Positions 9,098 through 17,820 of a stretch of 64,000 bases of DNA are shown here, piece after piece. This stretch comes from Arthrobacter pityocampae (GTDB lineage: Bacteria; Actinomycetota; Actinomycetes; Actinomycetales; Micrococcaceae). The first letter of the stretch is position 1; the number at the start of each line of letters is the position of its first letter. A program made the translations under genes and the position numbers. The notes under the pieces were generated by a model. It was not told the origin of the DNA. It made no database searches and was given only the letters and a program-made list of their open reading frames with translations. The stretch spans positions 62,001-126,000 of the forward strand of contig NZ_PRKW01000007.1 in NCBI RefSeq assembly GCF_002927275.1, written 5' to 3'.

Positions 9098-9676
9098 ATG
9101 AAGGCCCTGCCCGTCGAGCCCACCAATGCTCCGGTGGCCATCGGATCCCGCCTCCGCGCCGCCCGGCAGGCCCAGCGTATGACCATCGAGCAGGTCGCCG
9201 ATTCCACGGGCCTGACGAAGGGGTTCCTGAGCCGGGTGGAGCGGGACCTGACCTCGCCGTCCGTCGCGTCGCTCGTGACGCTGTGCCAGGTGCTGTCGAT
9301 CTCGGTGGGGGACCTGTTCCTGGTTCCGAAGACCCACCTGACGCGGCTCGCGGACGCCCCCCGCATCAGCCTGGGTGGACAGGGCATCACCGAACGGCTC
9401 CTCACGGCGCGCTCGGAGCGTCGGCTCCAGGTGATCCGCGCCGTCGTCGAACCCCACGGCCGGGGCGAGGACGAGCTGTACGCGGTGGACTGCGAGGTGG
9501 AGACCGTGCACGTGGTCGAGGGGCGTCTCGTGCTGATCTTCCCGAACGACCGCTACGAGCTCGCCGCCGGGGACACCCTCACCTTCCCGGGCCGCGAGCC
9601 CCACACCTGGGTCAACCCTGACGGCGGGGAGGCCGTGGTGCTGTGGACGCTCGTTTCGGCGGCCTCCCGCCCGTGA
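9098..9676 (+). CDS. XRE-family transcriptional regulator with cupin sensor domain
   Basis: This 192-residue regulator has an N-terminal helix-turn-helix (about residues 15-70, with MTIEQVADSTGLTKGFLSR) and a C-terminal cupin (about 115-185). The cupin ends in TFPGREPHTWVNPDG, where His and Glu could form a metal or ligand site. This layout occurs in PuuR-like regulators of amine and amino-acid catabolism. The ATG at 9098 has a GAGAAGAGGAC ribosome site. An upstream ATG at 9068 lacks one. It diverges from the SSS symporter and probably regulates it. Confidence 0.88.
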   Translation: MKALPVEPTNAPVAIGSRLRAARQAQRMTIEQVADSTGLTKGFLSRVERDLTSPSVASLVTLCQVLSISVGDLFLVPKTHLTRLADAPRISLGGQGITERLLTARSERRLQVIRAVVEPHGRGEDELYAVDCEVETVHVVEGRLVLIFPNDRYELAAGDTLTFPGREPHTWVNPDGGEAVVLWTLVSAASRP

Positions 9677-9697
9677 CCCCGCCGGTGCAGGCGGGCC

Positions 9698-11650
9698 TCA
9701 GCCCACGTGCACCCACGGGCGCTTCGTCACGTCCGGCTCGGCGGCGCGCAGCACCTCGCGGGTGACCGGGGCGATCTCGCCCTCGCCGATGAACAGGAAC
9801 TTGAAGAGGTTGGCCACCGGGTCCCCTTCCGTCCAGCGGAAGTAGACGTGGGGCATGAGCCCGGTGACGTCCCGGATGTGAAGCATCACGGCCGCGATGG
9901 TGTTCGGGACGTTGGAGCTGTGGACCTCGAGGACGCGGTACCCGTGACGGACCACGCCGCGCACGCGCAGCTCCGTCTCGAAGTCCGACGAATCGTCCAC
10001 GGTCACCTCGATGAACAGGGGCCGCGCGGTGGTCGGGACGTGCGAGACCCTGCACGCGTGCTGGAGCTTGTGGCGGTAGGCGGCACTGCTGAGCCGCTTC
10101 GGTTCGTGGGCGATCAGCAGGATGTCGCCGTCGTCCTGTGCGCTGACGAAGGAGAGCGCGGCCTCGTCCAGCCGGATGCTCGTCGCCCGCAGTTCGAAGG
10201 CCCGCCGCGACCGGGAGACGAACGAGATGACGATGATGCCGAGGATGAAGCACCCGGCGATCTTCAGCCCCTCGGGACGTGCGACGATGTTGACCGCCGT
10301 CGTCAGCACGAAGACTCCCGCGGCGATGCCGAACCCGATGGTCCTGCCGCGCTGCTGCTTCCGCCGCGCCGACAGCGTCACGGCGACCGACGCGGACGTG
10401 ATGAGGGCCAGGACGCCGGTGGCGTAGGCGCCGCCCTGCGCCTCGACGTCCGCCCTGAAGAAGAGGGTGACGAGGATGGCGATGAGGGTGATGACGAGGA
10501 CCAGCGGACGCACGGCCTTCGCCCACTCCGGCGCCATCCCGTAGCGCGGCAGGTAGCGGGGCACGAGGTTGAGCAGGCCTGTCATGGCGGACGCCCCGGC
10601 GAACCAGAGGATGCCGATGGTCGAGATGTCGTACAGCGTGCCGAAGCCGTCGCCGAGGTACTCGTGGGCGAGGTAGGCGAGCGCACGGCCGTTGGCCGGG
10701 CCACCCTCCTCGAAGGCCGCAGGGGGGATGAGCAGGGTGGTCACGACGCTCGAGGCGATCAGGAAGACGCTCATGATGAGCGCGGCCGAGGTGAGGAGCT
10801 TGTGCGCACCGGCGATCCGGCCCGCCGGGTGCTGCTCGGTGTCGTCGGGCCCGCCCTGGATCTGGGGCATCACGACGACGCCGGTCTCGAAGCCCGACAG
10901 CCCCAGCGCCAGGCGGGGGAAGATCAGCACGGCCAGCCCGACCATGACGAGGGGATTGCCGTACTGCGTGGTCAGGGCCGTCCACCAGGAGACCACGAGC
11001 CCGCCCTGCGCCACGATCTGGGCCAGGGAGACGACGATCACGCACAGATTGAGCAGGAGGAACACGGCGACGAGGCCCACGGCGATGCCGATGGCCTCGG
11101 TGAACCCGCGCAGGAAGACTCCGGACAGGGCGCCGAGGAACAGGACCGTGATGAGGATCTGCTGTCCCTGCAGCCCTTCCGGCGCGAACGGGTTCTCGAT
11201 GAGGTGGGCGCTCGCGTCGGCGGCCGAGAGCGTCATGGTGATGAGGAAGCTCGTCGCCGCGAAGCCGAGCAGGACCAGCACGAACACCTTGCCGCGCCAC
11301 TTCGGCAGGAGCTTCTCGAGCATCGCGATGGACCCCTCACCGCGCGGGCTCTCCGACGCCACCCGCTTGTACACCGGCAGGGCGGCGAACAGGGTCACCG
11401 CCACCAGGACGAGCGTGGCCAGGGGGGACAGCACGCCGGCGGCGGCCGCGGCGATCGCGGGCTGGTAGCCGAGGGTGGAGAAGTAGTCGACGCCGGTCAG
11501 GCACATCACCTTCCACCAGGACTGGGCGCTCTCCTGCTCGGGCTGATGGGAGGCCGGCTGGCTGGACTCGTTGAGCAGCCAGCGCTCGAGGCGCTGCCGG
11601 CGGCGGGGCCGGGGCTGCGGCCGGGGCGGGGTGCGTACGGAGGAACTCAC
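9698..11650 (-). CDS. APC-superfamily amino-acid/cation permease
   Basis: This permease of about 650 residues has an Arg-rich cytoplasmic N-terminus, roughly 12 membrane helices starting at [20 protein letters not shown], and a soluble C-terminal domain of about 170 residues. The soluble tail is reminiscent of large APC transporters such as the KimA potassium importer, but I cannot assign the substrate. I chose the GTG at 11650 ([12 protein letters not shown]) because the reading frame upstream looks non-coding. The initiation region is odd: it follows a 14-codon upstream frame and a 14-bp palindrome. It interrupts the guanidino-compound genes on the opposite strand. Confidence 0.8.
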   Translation of the reverse strand: MSSSVRTPPRPQPRPRRRQRLERWLLNESSQPASHQPEQESAQSWWKVMCLTGVDYFSTLGYQPAIAAAAAGVLSPLATLVLVAVTLFAALPVYKRVASESPRGEGSIAMLEKLLPKWRGKVFVLVLLGFAATSFLITMTLSAADASAHLIENPFAPEGLQGQQILITVLFLGALSGVFLRGFTEAIGIAVGLVAVFLLLNLCVIVVSLAQIVAQGGLVVSWWTALTTQYGNPLVMVGLAVLIFPRLALGLSGFETGVVVMPQIQGGPDDTEQHPAGRIAGAHKLLTSAALIMSVFLIASSVVTTLLIPPAAFEEGGPANGRALAYLAHEYLGDGFGTLYDISTIGILWFAGASAMTGLLNLVPRYLPRYGMAPEWAKAVRPLVLVITLIAILVTLFFRADVEAQGGAYATGVLALITSASVAVTLSARRKQQRGRTIGFGIAAGVFVLTTAVNIVARPEGLKIAGCFILGIIVISFVSRSRRAFELRATSIRLDEAALSFVSAQDDGDILLIAHEPKRLSSAAYRHKLQHACRVSHVPTTARPLFIEVTVDDSSDFETELRVRGVVRHGYRVLEVHSSNVPNTIAAVMLHIRDVTGLMPHVYFRWTEGDPVANLFKFLFIGEGEIAPVTREVLRAAEPDVTKRPWVHVG

Positions 11651-11654
11651 CCCA

Positions 11655-11699
11655 TCACCGTAGGACTCCACTACCGGCCGGTAGCCGGTCTTTACGCAT
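11655..11699 (-). other. Possible 14-codon leader peptide ORF upstream of the APC permease
   Basis: An ATG-initiated frame ([14 protein letters not shown], then stop) ends five bases before the GTG proposed for the permease. It contains the perfect palindrome CTACCGGCCGGTAG (11671-11684). A strong Shine-Dalgarno match, AAGGAGG (11715-11721), lies 15 bases upstream of its ATG, longer than ideal. It may be a coupling or attenuation leader, or chance. Confidence 0.3.
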
Positions 11700-11741
11700 C
11701 CTTGATGGGGCGCACCTCCTTCGGGCGAGGGTCCCCGATCC

Positions 11742-11800
11742 TTGACCGGGCCGCACCACCCCAATAGCCTGATAAAAAACCTTTGATGCATATTGGGCAA
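11742..11800 (+). promoter_or_regulatory. Promoter and operator of the agmatinase/ThDP-enzyme operon
   Basis: TTGACC (11742-11747) and TAGCCT (11765-11770) are separated by 17 bp, placing transcription start near 11777. Just downstream, TTGATGC-ATATT-GGGCAA (11783-11800) forms an imperfect inverted repeat. Its right half, GGGCAACT, is identical to the operator at 8980 in front of the symporter gene. Both sites sit at or just after the predicted transcript start. Confidence 0.5.
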
Positions 11801-11822
11801 CTTATCGAGGGGCCCGGATCGG

Positions 11823-12824
11823 ATGGACACTGTGGAAGAACTGCGCGTCACGGAAGGCGGCCACATCGGCCCCATCGACTCCTCCCGCATCCCCCGCTAT
11901 GCGGGAGCGGCCACCTTCGCGCGCCTGCCGCGCCTGGACCAGGTGGACCGCGCCGACATCGCCGTCGTCGGCGTCCCCTTCGACTCGGGCGTGTCCTACC
12001 GCCCCGGCGCCCGGTTCGGCGGCAACCACATCCGCGAGGCCTCGCGCCTGCTGCGGCCCTACAACCCCGCGCTCGACGTCTCGCCGTTCGAGCGCGTGCA
12101 GGTGGCCGACGCCGGCGACATGGCCGTGAACCCGTTCAACATCAACGAGGCCATCGAGACGGTGCAGCAGAACGCGCTGGACCTCACCGGTGACGGCACG
12201 CGCCTCGTCACGCTCGGCGGCGACCACACGATCGCGCTGCCCCTGCTGCGTGCGGCGGCCGAGCGTGCGGGATCGCCGGTGGCGATGCTGCACTTCGACG
12301 CCCACCTGGATACGTGGGACACCTACTTCGGCGCCGAGTACACGCACGGCACCCCGTTCCGGCGGGCCGTCGAGGAGGGCATCCTCGACACCGAGGCCAT
12401 CTCGCACGTCGGGACGCGCGGGCCCCTCTACGGCGTCCGGGACCTCGAGGACGACCGCCGGTTCGGCTTCGGGATCGTGACCTCCTCCGACGTCTACCGG
12501 CAGGGCGTGGACGAGGTGGTGGACAAGCTGCGCCAGCGCATCGGCAACCGCCCGCTCTACGTCTCGGTGGACATCGACGTCCTCGACCCCGCCCATGCCC
12601 CCGGCACCGGGACCCCCGAGGCCGGCGGTATCACGAGCCGTGAACTGCTCGAGATCCTCCGCGGACTGCGCGGCCTGAACCTGATCGGCGCGGACGTCGT
12701 CGAGGTGGCCCCCGCCTACGACCACGCGGAGCTCACGGGCGTCGCGGCGTCCCACGTCGCCTACGACCTCGTGACCCTCATGGCCGACACCCTCACCCCC
12801 GCCACGACCCCCAAGGACCAGTAA
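11823..12824 (+). CDS. speB: Agmatinase/guanidinobutyrase-type ureohydrolase
   Basis: This 333-residue enzyme is a binuclear-manganese ureohydrolase that cleaves a guanidino compound to urea and an amine. Metal-ligand motifs are intact: GGDHT (about residue 134), [10 protein letters not shown] (about 157-166) and [19 protein letters not shown] (about 249). The ATG at 11823 has an AGGGG site ten bases upstream. A TTG at 11793 is possible but would begin inside the operator. Agmatine, 4-guanidinobutyrate or another guanidino acid could be the substrate. The coupled ThDP enzyme favours 4-guanidinobutyrate from arginine breakdown. Stop and next start overlap (TAATG). Confidence 0.9.
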   Translation: MDTVEELRVTEGGHIGPIDSSRIPRYAGAATFARLPRLDQVDRADIAVVGVPFDSGVSYRPGARFGGNHIREASRLLRPYNPALDVSPFERVQVADAGDMAVNPFNINEAIETVQQNALDLTGDGTRLVTLGGDHTIALPLLRAAAERAGSPVAMLHFDAHLDTWDTYFGAEYTHGTPFRRAVEEGILDTEAISHVGTRGPLYGVRDLEDDRRFGFGIVTSSDVYRQGVDEVVDKLRQRIGNRPLYVSVDIDVLDPAHAPGTGTPEAGGITSRELLEILRGLRGLNLIGADVVEVAPAYDHAELTGVAASHVAYDLVTLMADTLTPATTPKDQ

Positions 12825-14515
12825 TGGACATCACCGCCGGCGCCGCCTCCGCCCCTCCCGCCCCCGTCACCGGCCAGCGCAACGGCGGTGACCTCGTGGT
12901 CGAGACGCTCACCGCCCTCGGCGCGACGACCGTGTTCGGCATCCCCGGCCAGCACGCCCTAGGCCTGTTCGACGCGCTCTCCCGCTCCGATCTCCGCTTC
13001 GTCTCCTCCCGTGTGGAGAACAACTCGGCCTTCGCCGCCGACGGCTTCTCGCGGGCGACCGGCGACGTCGGCGTCCTGTTCCTGTCCACCGGTCCCGGGG
13101 CGCTGACCTCCCTCGCCGGGCTGCAGGAGGCGTACGCCACCGGTGTGCCCATGGTGGTCGTCGCGAGCCAGATCCCGCTCGAGGGGCTCGGTGCGCGGCG
13201 CAAGGGCATGCTGCACCAGCTGGACGATCAGAAGGCCTCCGCGGCGAACGTCACGAAGAGCCAGCGCCTCATCCAGCACGCCTCCGGGATCCCCTCCGCC
13301 ATCCAGGACGCCTGGACCGAGGCCGTGTCCTCGCCGCAGGGACCGGTCTGGGTCGAGGTGCCGCAGAACGTGCTGCTGGATCCCGTGATGGTCCCGCGGG
13401 TGGAGGACGCCCTCGCCGAGCCCTTCGACAACCCGCCGCGCATCGAACTCGTCCGCGAGGCCGTCGCCTGGCTGAAGGACTCCGAGCGGCCCGCGATCGT
13501 CGCCGGCGGCGGCGCACGGCGCGGGCGGGCGGAGAAGTGGCTGCTCTCCCTCGCCGAGAAGCTCGGGGCGCCCGTGGTCTGCTCGCCCGGCGGCAACGGG
13601 GCCTTCCCCTGGACCCACGAGCTCTCCCTCCAGTCCTGGGTGGAGGACCGCCACGTGACGGAGGTCCTCGAGGACGCCGACGTCCTGCTGGTGGTCGGCT
13701 CGTCCCTCGGTGAGGTGACGTCCAACTACTTCACGCTGGAGCCGCGGGGCCGCATCATCCAGATCGATGCTGAGCCCCGCGTCCTCGAGTCCAACCGCCC
13801 GGCGCTCGGCATCCGCGCCGACGCCGGACAGGCCCTCGCCGCGCTCGACGATGCGCTCGAGCCGCTGGATCGTGGCCGGCTGCCCGGATACGACGCCGCC
13901 GCGCTCGTCGCCGAGACCCTCGGGCGGGTCCGTGCGCGCCTCGACGCCCAGGACCTCGGCAAGGAGCGCACCTTCATGCAGGACCTCCGCGACGCCGTCC
14001 CGGCCGGCATGCAGACGTTCTGGGACATGACGATCTCCGCGTACTGGGCCTGGAGCTGCTGGGACGCCCGGGAGGGCCAGTTCCACTCGGCGCAGGGCGC
14101 CGGCGGCCTCGGTTTCGGGTTCCCCGGCGCGATCGGCGGGTCCGTCGGCCTGGAGTCGCACGGTGCGCCCGCGCGGGTCCTCGCCGTCTCCGGCGACGGC
14201 TCCGCGATGTACTCCATCGCCGAGCTGGCCACAGCGCGGCAGCACGACGTCCCCGTCACCTGGCTGATCGTCGACGACGGCGGCTACGGCATCCTCCGCG
14301 AATACATGGAGGGCGCCTTCGGCCAGGCCACGGCGACCGAGCTTGCCCGGCCCGACTTCGTGGCGCTCGCGGAATCGTTCGGGGTCCCCGCGCGGCGGGT
14401 GGCGCCCGAGGGCATCGGCGAGGCGCTCCGCGAGAGCCTCGCAGCGGAGGGGCCCAACGTCGTCGTCGTGGAGACGCTGATGCGCCTCTTCGCTCCCACG
14501 CACCTCGATCAGTAG
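12824..14515 (+). CDS. Thiamine-diphosphate-dependent enzyme, acetolactate synthase/decarboxylase family
   Basis: The 563-residue protein has the three-domain ThDP architecture: a pyrimidine-binding domain with the catalytic Glu in RVENNSAFAADGFSR, a central domain, and a pyrophosphate domain with GDGSAMYSIAELATARQ. The metal motif normally ends in NN, but here it reads VDDGGYG, so the Asn pair is replaced by Asp. It is translationally coupled to the ureohydrolase. By analogy with Pseudomonas AruI it could decarboxylate 2-ketoarginine, and the product after oxidation (4-guanidinobutyrate) would feed the ureohydrolase. This is inference; acetolactate synthase or benzoylformate decarboxylase activity is not excluded. 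Confidence 0.88.
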   Translation: MDITAGAASAPPAPVTGQRNGGDLVVETLTALGATTVFGIPGQHALGLFDALSRSDLRFVSSRVENNSAFAADGFSRATGDVGVLFLSTGPGALTSLAGLQEAYATGVPMVVVASQIPLEGLGARRKGMLHQLDDQKASAANVTKSQRLIQHASGIPSAIQDAWTEAVSSPQGPVWVEVPQNVLLDPVMVPRVEDALAEPFDNPPRIELVREAVAWLKDSERPAIVAGGGARRGRAEKWLLSLAEKLGAPVVCSPGGNGAFPWTHELSLQSWVEDRHVTEVLEDADVLLVVGSSLGEVTSNYFTLEPRGRIIQIDAEPRVLESNRPALGIRADAGQALAALDDALEPLDRGRLPGYDAAALVAETLGRVRARLDAQDLGKERTFMQDLRDAVPAGMQTFWDMTISAYWAWSCWDAREGQFHSAQGAGGLGFGFPGAIGGSVGLESHGAPARVLAVSGDGSAMYSIAELATARQHDVPVTWLIVDDGGYGILREYMEGAFGQATATELARPDFVALAESFGVPARRVAPEGIGEALRESLAAEGPNVVVVETLMRLFAPTHLDQ

Positions 14516-14587
14516 GCTTTCCTTTTCTCCGACGGGGTGACAGTGTCGGGAGGACTGCTCGATCCCGTACACCGAGGAAGGAATCCC

Positions 14588-14791
14588 ATGGCATTCAGCA
14601 AGGGCGACAAGGTCACCTGGAACACCCCGCAGGGCACCACCGAGGGGAAGGTCGTGGAGAAGCACGAGAAGGAATTCAGCTTCGACGACCAGAAGTTCAA
14701 CGCCTCCAAGGACGAGCCCTACTACACGGTGGAGAGCGCGAAGTCCGGGAAGCAGGCCGCGCACAAGGAAAGCGCGCTGTCGAAGAAGTAG
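14588..14791 (+). CDS. DUF2945 (hypervirulence-associated TUDOR-like) small protein
   Basis: This 67-residue protein, MAFSKGDKVTWNTPQGTT at its start, matches the DUF2945 pattern: a short beta-barrel-like domain with GDKVTWNTPQG and EGKVVEK, then a Lys-rich tail. Its molecular function is unknown. The ATG has a strong AGGAAGGAA site, and an upstream in-frame start is not needed. It is convergent with a DUF3140 gene, and both belong to families of small, possibly stress-related proteins. Confidence 0.82.
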   Translation: MAFSKGDKVTWNTPQGTTEGKVVEKHEKEFSFDDQKFNASKDEPYYTVESAKSGKQAAHKESALSKK

Positions 14792-14800
14792 CAGTGTGCA

Positions 14801-14838
14801 CGGCGAGGGGCGCTCCGTCGGGGGCGCCCCCTCGCCGC
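14801..14838. terminator. Hairpin terminator between convergent DUF2945 and DUF3140 genes
   Basis: GGCGAGGGGCGC pairs with GCGCCCCCTCGCC, with one bulged C, around a short loop. There is no strong T run, as is common in high-G+C actinobacteria. Confidence 0.6.
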
Positions 14839-14844
14839 GCCCTG

Positions 14845-15186
14845 TCATGCCAGGGGGTCGTGGCCCCAGTTCATCAGGGAGTACCGCCACTTCGAGGTCT
14901 CGATGTCCTCCTTCGAGGGTTTCTGCGCCAGATGGCGGTGGACGTAGCCCACGACCGTGCGCATGTGCTCCACGTCCCCGTCCGTGAGATCGTCCCGCTT
15001 GGTGCGCAGGATGTCGATGATCCGCCGGCCGGACCGGTGGCCCACGGATTCACCGCCGTCCTCCTTCTGGCCCACCCATCGTGATTCCTCGGTGTCGAGC
15101 CACGTCTCCAGCTGGGACGGACTCATGGTCACGGCTTCCTTCCACTGGGGCCAGATCTCGTCGAGGTCGTGCTGGTTCTCCGCCAT
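14845..15186 (-). CDS. DUF3140 domain-containing protein
   Basis: This 113-residue soluble protein begins MAENQHDLDEIWPQWKEAV and contains the family pattern LETWLDTEESRWVG ... GHRSGRRIIDIL ... MRTVVGYVHRHLAQ. DUF3140 proteins have no established function. The segment GRRIIDILRTKRDDLTDGD is helical and basic. The ribosome site is AAAGG. The gene diverges from the next hypothetical membrane protein and converges on the DUF2945 gene. Confidence 0.82.
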   Translation of the reverse strand: MAENQHDLDEIWPQWKEAVTMSPSQLETWLDTEESRWVGQKEDGGESVGHRSGRRIIDILRTKRDDLTDGDVEHMRTVVGYVHRHLAQKPSKEDIETSKWRYSLMNWGHDPLA

Positions 15187-15262
15187 GGAGCGCCTTTCGT
15201 AGCAGGTTCGGGAACAGGATGCGAATCCCGGGGGGAATCCGGGGCAGGCAATGGACTAATCC

Positions 15263-15277
15263 TAAGCATGCTGATAG
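15263..15277 (+). promoter_or_regulatory. Candidate promoter element TAAGCATGCTGATAG
   Basis: This near-palindromic element ends 43 bases before the ATG of the membrane protein gene at 15321. A very similar element, TAAGTATGCTTATGATAG, ends 45 bases before the DUF1508 gene at 24752. Matching sequence and spacing suggest an extended -10 region used by both genes. Confidence 0.4.
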
Positions 15278-15320
15278 TTGTTGAGGGTAGGTCGAACCAA
15301 CCTCGAAGGAGCTTTACATC

Positions 15321-15860
15321 ATGGCAGGTAATCTTTTGGCACGATCCGCCCACGATCTCGGCGCGGCAGCCTGGTTCGGCGGAACCCTGATGGGCGCCGT
15401 CGGCCTCAACGGAGCCACCGGCAAGGCGAAGGACCCCAAGGAGCGCACGCGCCTGTCCTCGCTCGGTTGGGCGAAGTGGGCCCCGGTCCAGACTGCGGCT
15501 TTCGCCGTGCACGCCCTCGGCGGCATCGGCCTGATCCTCGGCAACAAGGGCCGCGTCGCAGCCCAGGATTCGGTTGCGTCCAACACCGTCCTGAAGTCCG
15601 TGGTGACCGTGGTCGGTATGGCCGTCGCCCTGTACTCGGGCATGCTCGGCAAGAAGGTCGGCGAACTCGCCGAGCAGGGCAGCGCGGGCGCCACCGAGCC
15701 CCGCCCCGGCGCCAGTGACGAACTGGCCAAGGCACAGTCCCAGCTCAAGATCACGCAGTGGCTCCTGCCCGTCATCAGCGGCGTCGTCGTCGTGATGGGT
15801 GCGAAGCAGGGCGAGATGCAGCGTCCCGAGAACGTCAAGAAGGGCCTGCTGCGCAAGTAG
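15321..15860 (+). CDS. Hypothetical membrane protein
   Basis: This 179-residue protein has three hydrophobic segments (about residues 53-75, 87-105 and 143-160) separated by charged loops. I recognise no characterised family. The ATG has a good GAAGGAG ribosome site. The segment GGTLMGAVGLNGATGKAKDP and the Lys-rich C-terminus (RPENVKKGLLRK) suggest a small actinobacterial membrane protein. The promoter resembles that of the DUF1508 gene, which may indicate common stress control. Confidence 0.75.
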   Translation: MAGNLLARSAHDLGAAAWFGGTLMGAVGLNGATGKAKDPKERTRLSSLGWAKWAPVQTAAFAVHALGGIGLILGNKGRVAAQDSVASNTVLKSVVTVVGMAVALYSGMLGKKVGELAEQGSAGATEPRPGASDELAKAQSQLKITQWLLPVISGVVVVMGAKQGEMQRPENVKKGLLRK

Positions 15861-15879
15861 CCCGGCAGCCCACGACAGG

Positions 15880-15936
15880 ACCCCGCAGCGGCCCCGCCCC
15901 ACGCCATCCGGCGTCAGGCGGCGGATCCTGCGGGGT
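15880..15936. terminator. Probable terminator between convergent genes
   Basis: ACCCCGCAG (15880-15888) pairs with CTGCGGGGT (15928-15936). An inner ACGCC..GGCGT hairpin sits in the loop. It separates the membrane protein gene from the end of the PKS operon. Confidence 0.5.
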
Positions 15937-15962
15937 TCTGCCGTGTGCGGGGCCGGGACGGG

Positions 15963-17099
15963 CTACTGCATGGTGAACGCGCGGGCGACGCCGGCGTGCA
16001 CGGCGTCGTTCCTGATCAAGGCCCCGAGGAGCGCGTTGCGGGGCCGCAGGATCGGTCCGGGCAGCGGGCGCCCGAGCGCCATGTTGATGGAGGCCTTCCG
16101 GCGGGCCAGGGCCGCCTGCGCCCGGCGGTCCTTCTCGTACCGCGCGAGCCGGACGGCGACGTCCTGCCCGTCCCGCAGGGACGCCGCGATGATCGGGACC
16201 AGCTCGACGGCGTCGAGCCAGCCCAGGTTCATGCCCTGCCCGCCGATCGGGGACACCTCGTGGGCGGCGTCGCCCACCAGGACGACGCGCCCGGCCACCA
16301 CGCGCCGCGCGAGCCGGGAGCGCACCTCGAACGCGCTCAGCATGGAGTTGGTCGCCGGGTCCACGCCGACACCGGTGCGCTCCCGGATGAGCTGCGTGAG
16401 CCCCACCGCTGTCGGGCGTTCCTCGGGGGAGCCGACCCGCACCACCCAGCGCCGGATGCCCCCGGGAAGGGGGAAGGACTCGACGATCCCGCCGGTCTCC
16501 AGGTACAGGACGGCGTCGTCGCCGTCGTCCGTGGCGTCGAGGAAGTCGCCCATCACGTAGCAGTCCGGGTAGCGGCGCGAGGAGGCGCGGATCCCGGCGT
16601 CGTCGCGGATGGAGCTCCGGGCGCCGTCCGCCGCGATGACCAGTCGCGCCTGCAGGGCCGCGTCCCCGCCCTGCTCCCGGGTCACGGCCAGCACGTGGTC
16701 CCCGGCGTCGTGCGTGGTGACCACGGCGACGCCCCGGCGCAGCGTGCCCGGGAACCCGTCCTCGAGGCGGCGTTCGAGGATCTCCTCGGTGACCGCCTGC
16801 GGCACCGCGAGCACGTACCTCTCCTCACCCGGCAGGGCGGCGAAGGAGATGGTCCCCACGTCCCGTCCCGCACTCCGGGCGATCCCGTCCCGGATCCGCA
16901 CGCCGCGGGCGCGCAGGTCGTCGGCGATACCACCCGTGGCGAGCGCGCGCAGCGCCGGCGGGTGGATGCCGATGGCCCGCGAATGGCTGCTGCGCTCGGT
17001 CCGGCGCTCCAGGACGACGGCGTCGAGCCCCGCCTGCCGCAGCAGGAGGGCGGTGTAGAGGCCGACGGGCCCACCACCGACCACGATCACGTCATGCAT
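15963..17099 (-). CDS. FAD-dependent aromatic hydroxylase of the PKS cluster
   Basis: This 378-residue group A flavin monooxygenase has an N-terminal dinucleotide-binding motif (VVGGGPVGLYTALLLRQAG), a DG motif near residue 163 (IAADGARSSIR) and the GD motif that contacts FAD ribitol (VVLVGDAAHEVSPIGGQGMN). Such enzymes hydroxylate phenolic rings. It overlaps the methyltransferase gene by eight bases and is the last gene of the PKS operon. It matches the role of SrsC in Streptomyces phenolic-lipid synthesis, where alkylresorcinol is hydroxylated toward a quinone. Substrate assignment is inference from gene order. Confidence 0.85.
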   Translation of the reverse strand: MHDVIVVGGGPVGLYTALLLRQAGLDAVVLERRTERSSHSRAIGIHPPALRALATGGIADDLRARGVRIRDGIARSAGRDVGTISFAALPGEERYVLAVPQAVTEEILERRLEDGFPGTLRRGVAVVTTHDAGDHVLAVTREQGGDAALQARLVIAADGARSSIRDDAGIRASSRRYPDCYVMGDFLDATDDGDDAVLYLETGGIVESFPLPGGIRRWVVRVGSPEERPTAVGLTQLIRERTGVGVDPATNSMLSAFEVRSRLARRVVAGRVVLVGDAAHEVSPIGGQGMNLGWLDAVELVPIIAASLRDGQDVAVRLARYEKDRRAQAALARRKASINMALGRPLPGPILRPRNALLGALIRNDAVHAGVARAFTMQ

Positions 17100-17820
17100 C
17101 GCCGTCTCCCGCCGGGACGCCGCGGTCGAGGACGAGCAGGTTGATGAACGGCACGGCCGTCCGGACGGTCCACGGCCCGCGTCCGGTGGTCGCCGCGCGC
17201 AGCTCGTCCGGCGTGTAGCTGCGCCGGATGGAGGTCAGGCCGTCCTGCCGGATGTAGGAGCCGGGCAGCGGGAGGGTGCCCACCGAGAACAGCGCGTAGC
17301 CGAGCGGGTGCCGGGCGATGTCGCTGTGGACGGCGACCGTCCGCGCGAGGCGCTCGGAGTCGTCGAGCAGGCCGGCGAACGCGTCCGGGTCGAGGTGGTG
17401 CAGCACGTGGTTGGAGACCACGGCGTCGAACACGGCCCCCTCGGCCACGAGCTCCGAGCTCAGGGCCCGGCGGAAGGACAGGCCGGCCAGGGGAGGGCGC
17501 GAGGTGGCGAAGGAGTGCGCGCGCTCGTCGGGGTCGATCGCCGTGATCTCGAGCCGGAAGCCGTCCCGCCGTGCCCAGCGTGCCAGGGCGCGCGGGACGT
17601 CGCCACCGCCGGCGCCGATGTCCAGCAGCGTGTTGGTGCGGTCCCGGGAGAACGCCGGGCGGAGCAGCGAGGTGTACGTGCGGCGCCACCCGGACACCAC
17701 GGCGTTGACCAGCCCGAACTGGGCGTACGTGCGGTCGAGCCTGCCGGGATCGCAGTCCGGTCGGTCCATCTCCTCGATGGCGTGCGGATCGCGCTCGGCG
17801 AGGAATCCCCGAGGCCTCAT
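17092..17820 (-). CDS. Class I SAM-dependent methyltransferase of the PKS cluster
   Basis: The 242-residue protein has a SAM-binding motif I, TLLDIGAGGGDVPRALA, near residue 69, an acidic motif II (EITAIDPDE) and motif IV (DAVVSNHVLHHLDP). It probably O- or C-methylates the product of the adjacent polyketide synthase. SrsB of Streptomyces belongs to a different, membrane-bound methyltransferase family, so this trio is functionally parallel rather than identical. The ATG overlaps the PKS stop codon (ATGA). Confidence 0.85.
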   Translation of the reverse strand: MRPRGFLAERDPHAIEEMDRPDCDPGRLDRTYAQFGLVNAVVSGWRRTYTSLLRPAFSRDRTNTLLDIGAGGGDVPRALARWARRDGFRLEITAIDPDERAHSFATSRPPLAGLSFRRALSSELVAEGAVFDAVVSNHVLHHLDPDAFAGLLDDSERLARTVAVHSDIARHPLGYALFSVGTLPLPGSYIRQDGLTSIRRSYTPDELRAATTGRGPWTVRTAVPFINLLVLDRGVPAGDGDA

